DNA of 64,000 nt from Brevundimonas sp. 357 (GCF_003938605.1 NZ_RHWX01000009.1:1-64000); one strand, 5' to 3'. Positions 15,492 through 24,552 are shown, counted from the first letter of the stretch. Program-made: numbers and translations. Notes: a model not told the origin generated them from the letters alone.

Positions 15492-16457
15492 ATGACGACC
15501 TTCTCCTTCGACGCCCAGGTCACCGCCGCCCTGTTCGACAAGACGGGCGCGATCTTCGCCCTCGGCGACGGCTCGGTGCGGTTCGAGAGCGGCGCCCGCA
15601 GCGAGGTCCATGACGGCGCCGTCCTGTGCGCCTGCGTCCACCCCTCGGGCGAGGGGATCGTCACCGGCGGCGACGACGGCAAGCTGGTCTGGAGCCGCGA
15701 GGGCGAGGCCGTCCTGCTGGCCCAGACCAAGGGCCAATGGATCGACGCCGTGGCCGCCTCGGCCGAGTCGGGCCTGATCGCCTTCTCCTCGGGCCGCGCG
15801 CTGAGCGTGCTGGACGTCAAGGATCCGCACTTCCGCCGCGACTTCCAGCACGAGCGCACCGTCTCGGGCGTGGCCTTTGATCCCAAGGGGCGCCGCATCG
15901 CCGCCTCGACCTATGGCGGCGCCTGGCTGTGGTACGCCCGCATCGAGCAGCAGCAGCCGACCAAGCTGGCCTGGGCCGGGTCGCATCTGGCGGTCGGCTT
16001 CTCGACCGACGGCGCCTATGTCGTCACCTCGATGCAGGACAACCAGCTGCACGGCTGGCGGCTGAAGGATCAGAAGAACATGCGGATGGGCGGCTATCCG
16101 TCCAAGATCAAGAGCTTCGCCTTCATGGCCAAGGGGCAGCTTCTGGCCACCTCGGGCGCGCAGGGCGTGGTGCTGTGGCCCTTCGTCGGCTCGAACGGGC
16201 CGATGGGGCGCGAGGCGACCGAGATCGGCTATGACGAGACGACCCTGATCGCCCAGGTCGCCGCCGCCGCAGCCCACGGCCGTCTGGCGGCGGGGCTGGA
16301 AGACGGGCGCGTCTGGTGGGCCGATCCGGCCGGGCGCGGCCTGCAGTTCGTCAAACAGGACAAGGGCGCCCCCATCACCGCCCTGGCCATGAGTTCCGGC
16401 GCCGCCCGCATCGCCTGGGCGGATGAGGACGGCCACGCCGGCGTGGCCTCGCTCTGA
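15492..16457 (+). CDS. WD40-repeat beta-propeller protein
   Basis: 321 residues with no signal peptide and about seven degenerate WD40 blades (LFDKTGAIFALGDGSVRF, VHPSGEGIVTGGDDGKLVW, FDPKGRRIAASTYGGAWLW, FSTDGAYVVTSMQDNQLHGW and others). Likely a cytoplasmic scaffold. Proteins of this kind occur in alphaproteobacteria without a known job. It is divergent from the hydrolase. The start has only a weak Shine-Dalgarno (GTGAGC). Confidence 0.85.
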   Translation: MTTFSFDAQVTAALFDKTGAIFALGDGSVRFESGARSEVHDGAVLCACVHPSGEGIVTGGDDGKLVWSREGEAVLLAQTKGQWIDAVAASAESGLIAFSSGRALSVLDVKDPHFRRDFQHERTVSGVAFDPKGRRIAASTYGGAWLWYARIEQQQPTKLAWAGSHLAVGFSTDGAYVVTSMQDNQLHGWRLKDQKNMRMGGYPSKIKSFAFMAKGQLLATSGAQGVVLWPFVGSNGPMGREATEIGYDETTLIAQVAAAAAHGRLAAGLEDGRVWWADPAGRGLQFVKQDKGAPITALAMSSGAARIAWADEDGHAGVASL

Positions 16458-16474
16458 AACAACGCCCTCCTGCC

Positions 16475-16503
16475 GTCATCCTCGGGCTTGACCCGAGAAT
16501 CCA
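16475..16503. repeat. Dispersed palindromic repeat (CTCGGGCTTGACCCGAG type)
   Basis: GTCATCCTCGGG and CCCGAGAATCCA arms flank CTTGA, forming a partly perfect stem-loop between two plus-strand genes. A second, fully paired member lies at 60098-60130. REP-like intergenic element. Confidence 0.6.
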
Positions 16504-16569
16504 GCCTCGCGACGGCGGCTCGGCAAGCGTCGCCGTGATTTCTCAACCTTCCTGAGCCATGCTCCGTCC

Positions 16570-17277
16570 ATGACCCGTGCGAAACACCGCAAGCGGCGGC
16601 CGCTCCTGACCCTTCTGCTGATCCTGGCCCTGTTCCCGCTGGCCGGGGTGGCGGTGCATCGCTTCGCGCCGCCGCTGGCGACGATCCTGATGGTCAAGCA
16701 GGCGGCGGCCGGGCACGGCATGGACTATCGCTGGCGCTCGCTGGACCGTATCTCGCCGCGTCTGGTCGAGGCGGTGATCGCCGCCGAGGACGCCCGCTTC
16801 TGCCGGCACCACGGCTTCGACGTCGAGGCCATCCAGAAGGCGATGGAGGCCAACGAACGCGCCGAACAGCGCGGCTCGGACAAGAGGCGCGGCGCTTCGA
16901 CCATCAGCCAGCAGACCGCCAAGAACGTCTTCCTGTGGCCCGGCCGCGACTGGGTCAGGAAGGGGCTGGAGGTCGGCTACACCGGCCTGATCGAGATCGG
17001 CTGGGGCAAGCGGCGGATCATGGAGATGTATCTGAACGTCGCCGAATGGGCGCCGGGCGTCTATGGCGCCGAGGCCGCCTCGCGCCACTGGTTCGACAAG
17101 GGCGCGGACAAGCTGACGGCGCGCGAGGCCGCCCGCCTGGCCGCCATCCTGCCCAGCCCGCGCCGCTACAACGCCGGATCGCCCGGCCCCTATGTCCGCC
17201 GTCGCGCCGCCCGCATCCAGGCCGCCATGGGCACGGTGCGCGAACAGGGGTTGGACGCCTGCATCGACCGCCGCTGA
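16570..17277 (+). CDS. mtgA: Monofunctional biosynthetic peptidoglycan transglycosylase
   Basis: 235 residues: one N-terminal membrane anchor (LLTLLLILALFPLAGVAVH), then a GT51 domain. Catalytic Glu in VIAAEDARFCRHHGFD; the second motif is GASTISQQTAKNVFLWPGR; then WGKRRIMEMYLNVAEW and AARLAAILPSPRRYN. It lacks a penicillin-binding transpeptidase domain, hence MtgA. It polymerises lipid II into glycan strands. Confidence 0.95.
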   Translation: MTRAKHRKRRPLLTLLLILALFPLAGVAVHRFAPPLATILMVKQAAAGHGMDYRWRSLDRISPRLVEAVIAAEDARFCRHHGFDVEAIQKAMEANERAEQRGSDKRRGASTISQQTAKNVFLWPGRDWVRKGLEVGYTGLIEIGWGKRRIMEMYLNVAEWAPGVYGAEAASRHWFDKGADKLTAREAARLAAILPSPRRYNAGSPGPYVRRRAARIQAAMGTVREQGLDACIDRR

Positions 17278-17397
17278 AGTCGGCCGTTTCGCAACCCGCC
17301 GTTAACCGTGAACGGGGGGCCAAGCCTTAACGGACGCGTGTCATGCTGAGGTCGATTGCGGACCCTTGCGTCCGCGCGCGACGACGGGGTCTGAAGG

Positions 17398-19308
17398 GTG
17401 ACACACGGTCTGAAACGAGCCGGGCGGGGCGCACGCCTCTTCGTCCGCCGCCTGATGCGCCAGACCCAGGGCAACGTCGCGCTGATGTTCGCCATCGCCC
17501 TGCCGATTCTGATGATGATCACCCTCGGCGCCGTCGATATTCACCAGGCGTCCAAGGTGAAGGCTCAACTCCAGGACGCCCTAGACGCCGCCGCCCTGGC
17601 CGCGGCGCGCTCGAAGTACAGCGACGACTTCAACATCAATCGAATCGGCATGGCGGCGTTGCAGGCCAACATGCCGGGTTATTTCGACAAGGACGGAGAC
17701 ACCGCCAGTTTCGTTCTGGTCGACAATCGACGGGTAGAGGCTGAAGCCAGGGTCGATGTGAAGGTGCTGGTCGCCAATGTCTTCCTGCCGCCCTACGGCA
17801 AGCTCATGGACGACTACCTTCCGGTCAGCACCAGTTCGCAGGTGTTGCGCGCCTCACGCAATGTGGAGGTGGCGCTGGTGCTGGACATCACCGGTTCGAT
17901 GTCCGGCTCTCCGCTCACCAGCTTGAAGGAAGCGGCCAAGGAGCTGGTGGGTCTCGTGGTGCAGAAGGAGCAGACGCCCTTTACCTCGCGCGTGGCCCTG
18001 GTGCCCTATTCCATGGGCGTGAACCTGGGCGACTACGCCGCTAAGGCGCGGGGGCCGCTGCAGGCGTCGACGGTGATAGAGGGCGCAGATTGGGCGGATG
18101 CAGGCAAGTCGCTTTCGCGCGTTTCGGGCGGCACTCTGACCGCCAACAATCACGGGCTGAAAAAGGACGATTACGTCTGGATCAGCGGCGTCAGCAACGC
18201 CTCTTCAGGATTGAACAATCGCGTCCATCGCGTGTCGTCTGTGACGACCAATAGCTTCCAAGTTTCCGGCTTTTCGGGCAACGGCCGCAACAATACCGGT
18301 AGTTTCCGTCGGTGCTGGGCGCCCGATTGTCAGGTCTGGGTGACATCAACCCAGCACACGCTCTCGACGGGCGATTGGGTGAAGGTTTCGGGCGTTCAGG
18401 GCATGAGCGCGCTCAACAACACCTTCCAGGTGAAGAAGATTTCCGACGACCAGTTCAGCGTCGGCCTATGGGGGCCAGAGCAATCCGCCTACTCTAGAGG
18501 GGGATCCGTTCAGTGCGGTTATGACGGCTGCGAACGACGCTATTTCATCGGTCGCGACAATCGCACCTTGCGTGACCTGTCTTCGAGCACCTGTGTCAGC
18601 GAACGTTTGTGGACCGAACGGAATAGGTCCGGTGCACTGATCCCGACAGACCGCAGTCCAGGCCGAACGTTGGAGCGGGACGAGTGGGGCGGCCGCAACT
18701 ACCCGCACGGCGACAACCGTTGCCTGAGCAATACGCTCACGCCCTTGACCAATCAGGTTGACGACAAGGGAAGCGTGAAAGGGCTGGACAGTCAGATCGA
18801 CGCCTATCAGGCGGCCGGTTCGACGGCGGGACAGATCGGCATTGAATGGGGCTGGTATGCGGTCTCGCCGAACTTCAACACCGTCTGGCCTTCCGCCAGC
18901 AGCGCCAATCCTTATGACCCCTCCAAGACGCTGAAGGCCGTCGTGCTGATGACGGACGGGGAGTTCAACAACCCCTATTGCCAGGGCGTGATCTCGCATG
19001 ACGCCCCCAGCAACGGATCCGCCGGCAACGCCAACTATCAGATCAACTGCAGCGCGCCGAACGGCACCCCCTTCGCCCAGTCCGTGGCGCTCTGTGAGGG
19101 GATGAAGAAGGAGAATATCGTCATCTACACGGTCGGCTTCAACCTCAGCACCAGCACGGGCGGGGCGGGCGTGGATACGGCCTATGAGGTCATGGATAAG
19201 TGCGCCACCAGCAAGGAGCACTTCTTTACGCCGAACAAGAATACCGACCTTAAGGAAGCCTTCCGCGCCATCGGTCGCGATATCACCCGCCTGCGCATCG
19301 CGCGCTGA
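17398..19308 (+). CDS. TadG-like pilus-assembly protein with von Willebrand A domain and inserted repeats
   Basis: 636 residues. An N-terminal TadE/TadG-type segment has one membrane span (GNVALMFAIALPILMMITLGA) followed by DIHQASKVKAQLQDALDAAALAAA. A von Willebrand A domain begins at ~155 with MIDAS motif DITGS (163-167) and resumes after ~490 with VLMTDGEFN and IVIYTVGFN. Between these lie two repeats (~244-293, ~314-358) like E1_FCCH/phage-tail modules, and a Cys-rich region. It starts with GTG at 17398; ATG at 17455 would still keep the span. No other tad genes are near. Probably envelope-anchored with a large periplasmic part. Confidence 0.85.
   Translation: MTHGLKRAGRGARLFVRRLMRQTQGNVALMFAIALPILMMITLGAVDIHQASKVKAQLQDALDAAALAAARSKYSDDFNINRIGMAALQANMPGYFDKDGDTASFVLVDNRRVEAEARVDVKVLVANVFLPPYGKLMDDYLPVSTSSQVLRASRNVEVALVLDITGSMSGSPLTSLKEAAKELVGLVVQKEQTPFTSRVALVPYSMGVNLGDYAAKARGPLQASTVIEGADWADAGKSLSRVSGGTLTANNHGLKKDDYVWISGVSNASSGLNNRVHRVSSVTTNSFQVSGFSGNGRNNTGSFRRCWAPDCQVWVTSTQHTLSTGDWVKVSGVQGMSALNNTFQVKKISDDQFSVGLWGPEQSAYSRGGSVQCGYDGCERRYFIGRDNRTLRDLSSSTCVSERLWTERNRSGALIPTDRSPGRTLERDEWGGRNYPHGDNRCLSNTLTPLTNQVDDKGSVKGLDSQIDAYQAAGSTAGQIGIEWGWYAVSPNFNTVWPSASSANPYDPSKTLKAVVLMTDGEFNNPYCQGVISHDAPSNGSAGNANYQINCSAPNGTPFAQSVALCEGMKKENIVIYTVGFNLSTSTGGAGVDTAYEVMDKCATSKEHFFTPNKNTDLKEAFRAIGRDITRLRIAR
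18127..18471 (+). repeat. Two FCCH-like protein repeats in the TadG-like gene
   Basis: Bases 18127-18276 encode NHGLKKDDYVWISGV...GLNNRVHRV...SFQVSGF. Bases 18337-18471 encode QHTLSTGDWVKVSGV...ALNNTFQVK...QFSVGL. Shared pattern: H-x-L-x(2)-[GD]-D-x-V-x-[IV]-SGV, then LNN, V and F-x-V. This matches the beta-hairpin module seen in phage tail proteins. The first copy has visibly lower GC than the flanks. Confidence 0.65.
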
Positions 19309-19328
19309 CGCAGACAATCGGCGGGCAA

Positions 19329-19370
19329 GAAAAAGGGCCGGCGGAGCGATCCGCCGGCCCTTCGTGCTTT
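19329..19370. terminator. Bidirectional terminator between convergent genes
   Basis: GGGCCGGCGG and CCGCCGGCCC form a perfect 10-bp stem with loop AGCGAT. AAAAA precedes it (T-run on the minus strand) and TTCGTGCTTTT follows. It lies between the TadG-like gene and the convergent oxygenase gene. Confidence 0.88.
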
Positions 19371-19387
19371 TCAGTCGTCCCGCCCGG

Positions 19388-20371
19388 TCAGATCAGGCGG
19401 ATTTCCTTCAGGCGTTCGGTCAGGAAGTCCTCGGCCAGGATGGTCTTGCCCGCATAGCGGTCCGGGTTGTCAGGCGTGATCGTCGACGGCAGGGTCTCGA
19501 TCGGGAAGTCCGGGTTGAAGTGCAGGAAGAAGGGCGTCGAATAGCGGGCGAAGCCGCGACGCTCGGGCGCCGGATTGACCACGCGGTGGGTCGTCGACGG
19601 CAGGACGTGGTTGACCAGCCGCTGCAGCATGTCTCCGATGTTGACCACCAGCGCCCCCGGCGGCGGGGCGATGTCCAGCCATTCGCCGTCCGAATCCTTC
19701 AGCTGCAGCCCGGCCTCTTCGGCGCCCAGCAGCAGGGTGATGACGTTGATGTCCTCATGGGCGCCCGCGCGCACGCCCTCGGCGTCGGCCGGGATCGGCG
19801 GATAGTGCAGCAGGCGTAGCACGCTGTTGCCCAGTTGGACCTTGTCTTCGAAATAGGCGTCGTCCAGCTTCAGATAGCGGGCGATGGCCTTCAGGATGCG
19901 GCGGCCCAGTTCGTCCAGACCGTCGTACAGGCCGTAGACGTGCTCGCGGAAGCCCGCCACCTCGGTCGGCCAGACGTTGTCACGCATGTACTGGCGATAG
20001 GGATGGCCTTCCGGCAGCTCGCGGCCCGTGTGCCAGAACTCCTTCAGGTCCACGGCCTTGGCGCCCTTGGCCGCCTCGACGCCGAACGGGGTCAGGCCGC
20101 GCGCGCCGCCCGTGCCGGCCTGGTGATACTGACGCTTCACATCCTCGGGCAGGGCGAAGAAGGCCTTGGCGTCGTTGACGGCGGCGTCGATCAGCCCCTG
20201 ATCCAGACCGTGGTCCGCGATAACGGCAAAGCCGTAGCGGGCGAAGGAGGCGCCCAGGGCGTCCGAGAAGGCCTGAAAGTCGGCGTCATAGCCCTTCATC
20301 GACACCGGGACGATGGCGCGGGTCTTGGCCTGATCTTCGGCGGAGACGGCGGTGAGGGAAGAGGTCACTGT
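19388..20371 (-). CDS. 2OG-Fe(II) dioxygenase of the isopenicillin N synthase family
   Basis: About 327 residues. An N-terminal DIOX_N domain (SFARYGFAVIADHGLD) and a C-terminal 2OG-Fe(II) core. Iron ligands are H and D in GAHEDINVIT and H in STTHRVVNP; RYSTPFF supplies the Arg-x-Ser that binds 2-oxoglutarate. Bacterial members oxidise small molecules or peptides; substrate unknown. I chose GTG at 20371 (VTSSLTAVSAEDQ), which has AGAGG 11 bases upstream. ATG at 20410 adds 13 residues with no ribosome site. Monocistronic. Confidence 0.9.
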   Translation of the reverse strand, partial: TVTSSLTAVSAEDQAKTRAIVPVSMKGYDADFQAFSDALGASFARYGFAVIADHGLDQGLIDAAVNDAKAFFALPEDVKRQYHQAGTGGARGLTPFGVEAAKGAKAVDLKEFWHTGRELPEGHPYRQYMRDNVWPTEVAGFREHVYGLYDGLDELGRRILKAIARYLKLDDAYFEDKVQLGNSVLRLLHYPPIPADAEGVRAGAHEDINVITLLLGAEEAGLQLKDSDGEWLDIAPPPGALVVNIGDMLQRLVNHVLPSTTHRVVNPAPERRGFARYSTPFFLHFNPDFPIETLPSTITPDNPDRYAGKTILAEDFLTERLKEIRLI

Positions 20372-20464
20372 GAAATCAGCCTCTGTGATGGTGAGTATGG
20401 CGGCCCTCATACGCCCAATGGGCGCGAAAGGGCAGATGCGGCGCGGCGGACCGTTGGTCCAATG

Positions 20465-21310
20465 TCAGTCCTGCGGGATGACGGCCCGGATGACGCGCGC
20501 AGACGACGGGCGGCCGGCGATGCCGCGCCGGGGGTCGACCACGACCCGCAGATCGCCGCCGGAATAGGTCACGGACGAGCGCTGCCCCTCGATGATAGTG
20601 ATGCTGCGCAATCGGTCCAGGAAGGGGCGGGCGCTGGGCGACCGGGCGATGCGAACCACCGCGTCGGTGGTGACGATCAGCGCCTCGATGCACAGGGCTT
20701 CGGATTCCTGGCCGTCCAGGTTGATGCGCACCAACCGACCCATGGCTTCCGACACCAGGCCGCTGCGTCGCGCCATCAGGTTGAACATCTGCACAGGCCC
20801 CAACGACGGGGGGGCCAGGCTGACCGGCGGTCCGGCCAGGGACACGGGCGAGCCGCCGGGCGCGCGGGTCGTATAGACGGTGATGCCGCCGCCGGTGGTG
20901 ACGCGCAGCACCTGATCGCCGGCGTCGTTGCGATAGATGGTGTCGCCGCGCGGGGCCGAGGACGGCCGCAGCGCCCAGGTCTCGGTCGATCGCTCGAACC
21001 GCAGTAGGGTCAGCGACCCCGCCTGGTCCAGGATGAAGGACTGGCCCGCCTCGGAGGTGTAGCGCCCCGGCGGCGGCGTGGTGCGGATGATCGACTGGTC
21101 GCGGATGGCCCGACTCTGCTCGGCCTGGGCGTTGGATCGGGTCTGGGCCGTCGCTTCGGCGGCGACAGCCCCGCAGGCAAGGAAAAGGGTAAGCCCCGCC
21201 GTCATGCCGGACCGGCGCCAGGCGCGCGCGCGTCTGCTCCTCGCGGCGCGATGCGTCGCGAGGATGAAGGCAGGCGGTTTCTCCGCCACGACTTCGACCG
21301 CAGTCCTCAT
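20465..21310 (-). CDS. Secreted hypothetical protein (DUF4908-like)
   Basis: 281 residues. An Arg-rich start is followed by a signal peptide (MTAGLTLFLACGAVAAEATAQ, ~36-56); the true start may be ATG at 21205. The mature part is beta-rich: PPGRYTSEAGQSFILDQAGS, FERSTETWALRP, GDTIYRNDAGDQVLRVT. It looks like the Caulobacterales family DUF4908, recalled from memory and not certain. Function unknown; periplasmic location likely. It is divergent from nothing and lies 48 bases downstream of phaB on the same strand, possibly in one transcript with it. Confidence 0.7.
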   Translation of the reverse strand: MRTAVEVVAEKPPAFILATHRAARSRRARAWRRSGMTAGLTLFLACGAVAAEATAQTRSNAQAEQSRAIRDQSIIRTTPPPGRYTSEAGQSFILDQAGSLTLLRFERSTETWALRPSSAPRGDTIYRNDAGDQVLRVTTGGGITVYTTRAPGGSPVSLAGPPVSLAPPSLGPVQMFNLMARRSGLVSEAMGRLVRINLDGQESEALCIEALIVTTDAVVRIARSPSARPFLDRLRSITIIEGQRSSVTYSGGDLRVVVDPRRGIAGRPSSARVIRAVIPQD

Positions 21311-21358
21311 GTTTTCAGAGGTGATACGCGCGAACGGCGGATTTTGGGCGAACGCGGC

Positions 21359-22084
21359 TTATCCAACCAGGTACTGCCCGCCGTTGAGCGAGAGCGTGCA
21401 CCCTGTGACATATCCGGCACGCTCGCCCGACAGCCAGGACACCATGTCGGCGATCTCCTCGCCCTTGCCCAGGCGGCCGACGGGGATCTGGGCCACGATG
21501 GCGTCCAGCACCTTCTGGTCCATGGCGCCGACCATTTCGGTGTCGATATAGCCGGGTGCGATGCAGTTGACGGTCACGCCCTTGCGCGCGTTCTCCAGCG
21601 CCAGCGCCTTGGTGAAGCCGATCATCCCGGCCTTGGCGGCGGAATAGTTGGTCTGGCCGATCTGGCCCTTCTGACCGTTGATCGAGGAGATGTTGACGAT
21701 GCGGCCGAAGCCCCGGTCGCGCATGCCGTTAATGACCTGGCGCGTCATGTTGAAGACGCTGTCCATGTTGACGCGGATCACGTCGGACCACTGGTCCGCG
21801 CTCATCTTGTGGAAGAAGCCGTCGCGCGTGATGCCGGCGTTGTTCACCAGGACGTCGATGGGGCCCAGCTGCGCCTCGACCTCCCTGACCGCCCGCTCGC
21901 AATCCTCGAATGAGCCGACGTTGCCCTTCACCACCATGACGCCCAGTTCACGGGCGGTGGCCTCTGCGGCCTCGGTGTTGCCGGAATAACCGGCCGCGAC
22001 CTGCAGCCCGTCTTCCTTCAGTCGTTGAACGATCGCCTTGCCGATGCCCCGGGTGCCCCCGGTAACGAATGCGGTACGCGTCAT
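21359..22084 (-). CDS. phaB: Acetoacetyl-CoA reductase
   Basis: 241 residues. Short-chain dehydrogenase that reduces acetoacetyl-CoA to (R)-3-hydroxybutyryl-CoA with NADPH for polyhydroxybutyrate. Cofactor motif VTGGTRGIGKAI; NNAGIT; catalytic Ser in IVNISSINGQKGQIGQ; YSAAKAG with catalytic Tyr/Lys. The end is CTLSLNGGQY, typical of PhaB (FabG usually ends VNGGMYM). GGGAGA lies before the ATG at 22084. phaA is not adjacent, so FabG-like activity is a minor alternative. Confidence 0.9.
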   Translation of the reverse strand: MTRTAFVTGGTRGIGKAIVQRLKEDGLQVAAGYSGNTEAAEATARELGVMVVKGNVGSFEDCERAVREVEAQLGPIDVLVNNAGITRDGFFHKMSADQWSDVIRVNMDSVFNMTRQVINGMRDRGFGRIVNISSINGQKGQIGQTNYSAAKAGMIGFTKALALENARKGVTVNCIAPGYIDTEMVGAMDQKVLDAIVAQIPVGRLGKGEEIADMVSWLSGERAGYVTGCTLSLNGGQYLVG

Positions 22085-22184
22085 GACGTCTCCCTGTCCT
22101 GTGCGGCGGTCGTCATGGTTGCGACGCCGTCCGTCTCCCTTGCTGACAGCCTTAGCGCGGCTGGCGGCGAACGAGAAGACGGGG

Positions 22185-23255
22185 TTATGCCGTCGCGGCC
22201 ATACGGCCCATGTCGATGACGAAGCGGTAGCGCACGTCCGACCGCTCCATCCGTTCATAAGCTTGGTTGATCTGATCGGGTGCGATCACCTCAATCTCGC
22301 ACACGATCCCGTGTTCGCCGCAGAAGTCGAGCATCTCCTGCGTCTCGCGAATGCCGCCGATCAGCGAACCGGCGATGCGGCGCCGCCGCCACAGCAGGGG
22401 CATGGCGAAGACCGGCAGCCCCTCGGTCGTCAGGCCCAGCATGACCATGGTCCCGTCGCGCGCCAGCAGATTGACGTGGCTGGCGATCTCATGCGTGGCC
22501 GAGACGGTGTTGATGATCAGGTCGAACTGCTCGGCCGCCGCCTTCATGGCGTCTGCGTCCGAGTTGATCAGGAAATGCCGGGCGCCCATCCGCTCGGCGT
22601 CGGCCTTCTTGCGGTCCGAGGTCGACAGCACCGTCACCTCGGCGCCCAGGGCGGCGGCCAGCTTGACCGCCATATGGCCCAGGCCGCCCAGGCCGATCAC
22701 CGCCACCTTCGACCCGGGCCCCACGCCCCAGGTCTTCAGCGGCGACCAGGTGGTCACGCCCGCGCACAGCAGGGGCGCGGCCGCATCCAGCGGCAGGCTG
22801 TCGGGGATCTTCAGCACGAAGGCCTGATCCACCGTGATGCGGTCGCAATAGCCGCCCTGGGTGATCGTCTGGCCGACGGCCGCGCCCTTGGGATCGCGCG
22901 AGCCGTAGGTCTGGGTCATGCCCGGCTCGCAATACTGCTCCAGCCCCTCGCGGCAGGCCGAGCAGGTCCGGCAGCTGTCGACCATGCAGCCGACGCCGAC
23001 GCGGTCGCCTTGCTTGAAGCGCGTGACGTTCGCGCCGACCGCCGTCACCACCCCGGCGATCTCATGGCCCGGCACGATGGGATAGCGCGTCCCGCCCAGA
23101 TCATTCTTCACCACATGCAGGTCCGAGTGGCAGACGCCGCAGTATTTGATCTCGATGGCCACGTCGTCCGGGCCGGGATCGCGCCGCTCGAAGCTGTAGG
23201 GACTCAGCGGCTGGTCGGCGGCGGTCGCGGCGAAGGCGCGCGTGGCGATGGGCAT
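22185..23255 (-). CDS. NAD(P)-dependent zinc alcohol dehydrogenase (YahK/CAD-like)
   Basis: 356 residues, MDR superfamily. Catalytic zinc ligands in KYCGVCHSDLH and GHEIAG. Structural zinc cysteines in MVDSCRTCSACREGLEQYC. Cofactor motif GLGGLGHMAVKLA, with STSDRKKADAERMGA suggesting NADP preference. The family reduces a broad range of aldehydes. It follows the DUF72 gene by four bases on the same strand, so both are probably one transcript. Confidence 0.92.
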   Translation of the reverse strand: MPIATRAFAATAADQPLSPYSFERRDPGPDDVAIEIKYCGVCHSDLHVVKNDLGGTRYPIVPGHEIAGVVTAVGANVTRFKQGDRVGVGCMVDSCRTCSACREGLEQYCEPGMTQTYGSRDPKGAAVGQTITQGGYCDRITVDQAFVLKIPDSLPLDAAAPLLCAGVTTWSPLKTWGVGPGSKVAVIGLGGLGHMAVKLAAALGAEVTVLSTSDRKKADAERMGARHFLINSDADAMKAAAEQFDLIINTVSATHEIASHVNLLARDGTMVMLGLTTEGLPVFAMPLLWRRRRIAGSLIGGIRETQEMLDFCGEHGIVCEIEVIAPDQINQAYERMERSDVRYRFVIDMGRMAATA

Positions 23256-23259
23256 GGGT

Positions 23260-24012
23260 TCAGTCCTTCAGCTTGGCGATCAGCGCCTGGGCCGCCGCCG
23301 GGTTCCGCACCTTGGCCCCTGAGATGAAGTAGGCGAAGACGTCGCCGCGTTCGGCCCAGCCGCGCGCCTGTTTCGCCACGGCGTCCAACTCTCCTGAGGT
23401 CATGCCCGTCGGCTCGTCCTCGCGGCTGGACATCAGCCGGGCGTAGGTAAAGTCGGCCGTCGCCTCGTCGATCTGCGGCCAGGTCGGCTCCTCGTCATCG
23501 ACCGCATAGACGACGGCCGCGCCGTATTTGCGCGCCAGATCATAGAACTGTTCGGTGGCGAAGGTCGGGTTGCGCACCTCCAGCGCGTGCCGCAGTCGCA
23601 CGCCGTCCTTCTCCTTGGGCAACAGCTTCAGGAAACCCTCGAAGTCCTCGGGCTCGAACGTCTTGGTCCCCATGAACTGCCAGTTGATCGGCCCCAGCTT
23701 GTCGCCCAGCACCGTCAGCCCTTGCGACAGGAACCGCTCGAAGCTCTCGGCGCCGTCGGACAGAACCTTTCGGTTGGTGCAGTAGCGGCTGGCCTTGACC
23801 GAAAAGACGAAACCGTCCGGCGTCTCGTCACGCCACTTCGCCCAGCTGTCCGGCTTGAAAGTCGAATAATAGGTGCCGTTGATCTCGATGGAGGTCAGCG
23901 CCCGGCTGGCGAACTCCAGCTCCCGCTTCTGCACCAGCCCCTCGGGATAGAAGACCCCGCGCCAAGGCTCGAACGTCCAGCCGCCGACGCCGATATGGAT
24001 GGATTCCGCCAT
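23260..24012 (-). CDS. DUF72 (YecE-like) family protein
   Basis: 250 residues, TIM-barrel-like DUF72 family. Typical features: IHIGVGGWTFEPWRGVFYPEGL, SIEINGTYYSTFKPDSWAKW, FVFSVKASRYCTNRKVL and ALEVRNPTF. Function not established for the family. AGGAGG lies eight bases before the ATG. It probably leads a two-gene transcript with the alcohol dehydrogenase. Confidence 0.92.
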   Translation of the reverse strand: MAESIHIGVGGWTFEPWRGVFYPEGLVQKRELEFASRALTSIEINGTYYSTFKPDSWAKWRDETPDGFVFSVKASRYCTNRKVLSDGAESFERFLSQGLTVLGDKLGPINWQFMGTKTFEPEDFEGFLKLLPKEKDGVRLRHALEVRNPTFATEQFYDLARKYGAAVVYAVDDEEPTWPQIDEATADFTYARLMSSREDEPTGMTSGELDAVAKQARGWAERGDVFAYFISGAKVRNPAAAQALIAKLKD

Positions 24013-24312
24013 GAACTAGCCTCCTGATGCAGGCCGTTTGATCGCAGAAATCACCGACGGCGGCTACGGAAAGCGGATGGCGTGAAGGTGCCGAAGCAAG
24101 CCCGTCACAATCGCGCAGGAAGGCGACGGTTAGAAAGGCCGAACCCTGCAAGCACCAAGGCTCCCAAAAACTGAAAAACGCGGGTGTTGATCGTTTAGAT
24201 ACTTGGCATGCTCGCAGCTAGGGTGATTTAGCCAACGTCCGCGATGAGTCGAAGTGGTCTCCTTCCCTCATCCGAAACGCGACGGCGCGACCGGTGAGGG
24301 CCACGGTTGGCG
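24013..24312. other. Non-coding stretch upstream of the DUF72 gene
   Basis: About 300 bases with no convincing gene on either strand. The right end holds an imperfect inverted repeat, CCCTCATCCG (24265-24274) and CGGTGAGGG (24292-24300), in form like the other dispersed palindromes. The left end holds the DUF72 ribosome-binding site. Composition falls from GC-rich to AT-richer toward 24300. Confidence 0.5.
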
Positions 24313-24552
24313 TCAAACGAAATATATGGTCGTGGCAAGAATGCACGTCACTACAAGCATCGTCACGATGTATCCCATCGTGTGTCGTCGAAAATCTGAT
24401 TTCATCAAATCTATAGACTGAATTGTTATAAGAATCCCTACAAACATGACGAAAAAGAACACGGCTTTAATGGTGGGGGCGCGAACGAACACGATAAAAA
24501 AAGCAGCAAGAGCTGATGTTCTGATTATATCGTTTATCGTTAGTCTTTTCAT
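24313..24552 (-). CDS. Small AT-rich membrane protein, 79 residues
   Basis: Begins MKRLTINDIIRTSALAAFF and has three hydrophobic stretches (about 12-24, 29-46 and 59-78) separated by short charged loops; it ends TTIYFV. Base composition and codon choice (ATA, AAA, TTT, ATT frequent) differ sharply from every neighbour, suggesting recent acquisition. GGTAGG lies close to the ATG. No family recognised. It stands alone between two non-coding stretches. The reading frame could be fortuitous in AT-rich DNA, but the membrane-protein pattern argues for a gene. Confidence 0.55.
   Translation of the reverse strand: MKRLTINDIIRTSALAAFFIVFVRAPTIKAVFFFVMFVGILITIQSIDLMKSDFRRHTMGYIVTMLVVTCILATTIYFV

Noticed and set aside
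14717..15898. Long upstream extension of the alpha/beta-hydrolase frame (393 codons)
   Set aside because: The added N-terminal part overlaps the WD40 gene on the other strand and has Ser/Arg-rich non-conserved content; the domain and ribosome site start at 15403.
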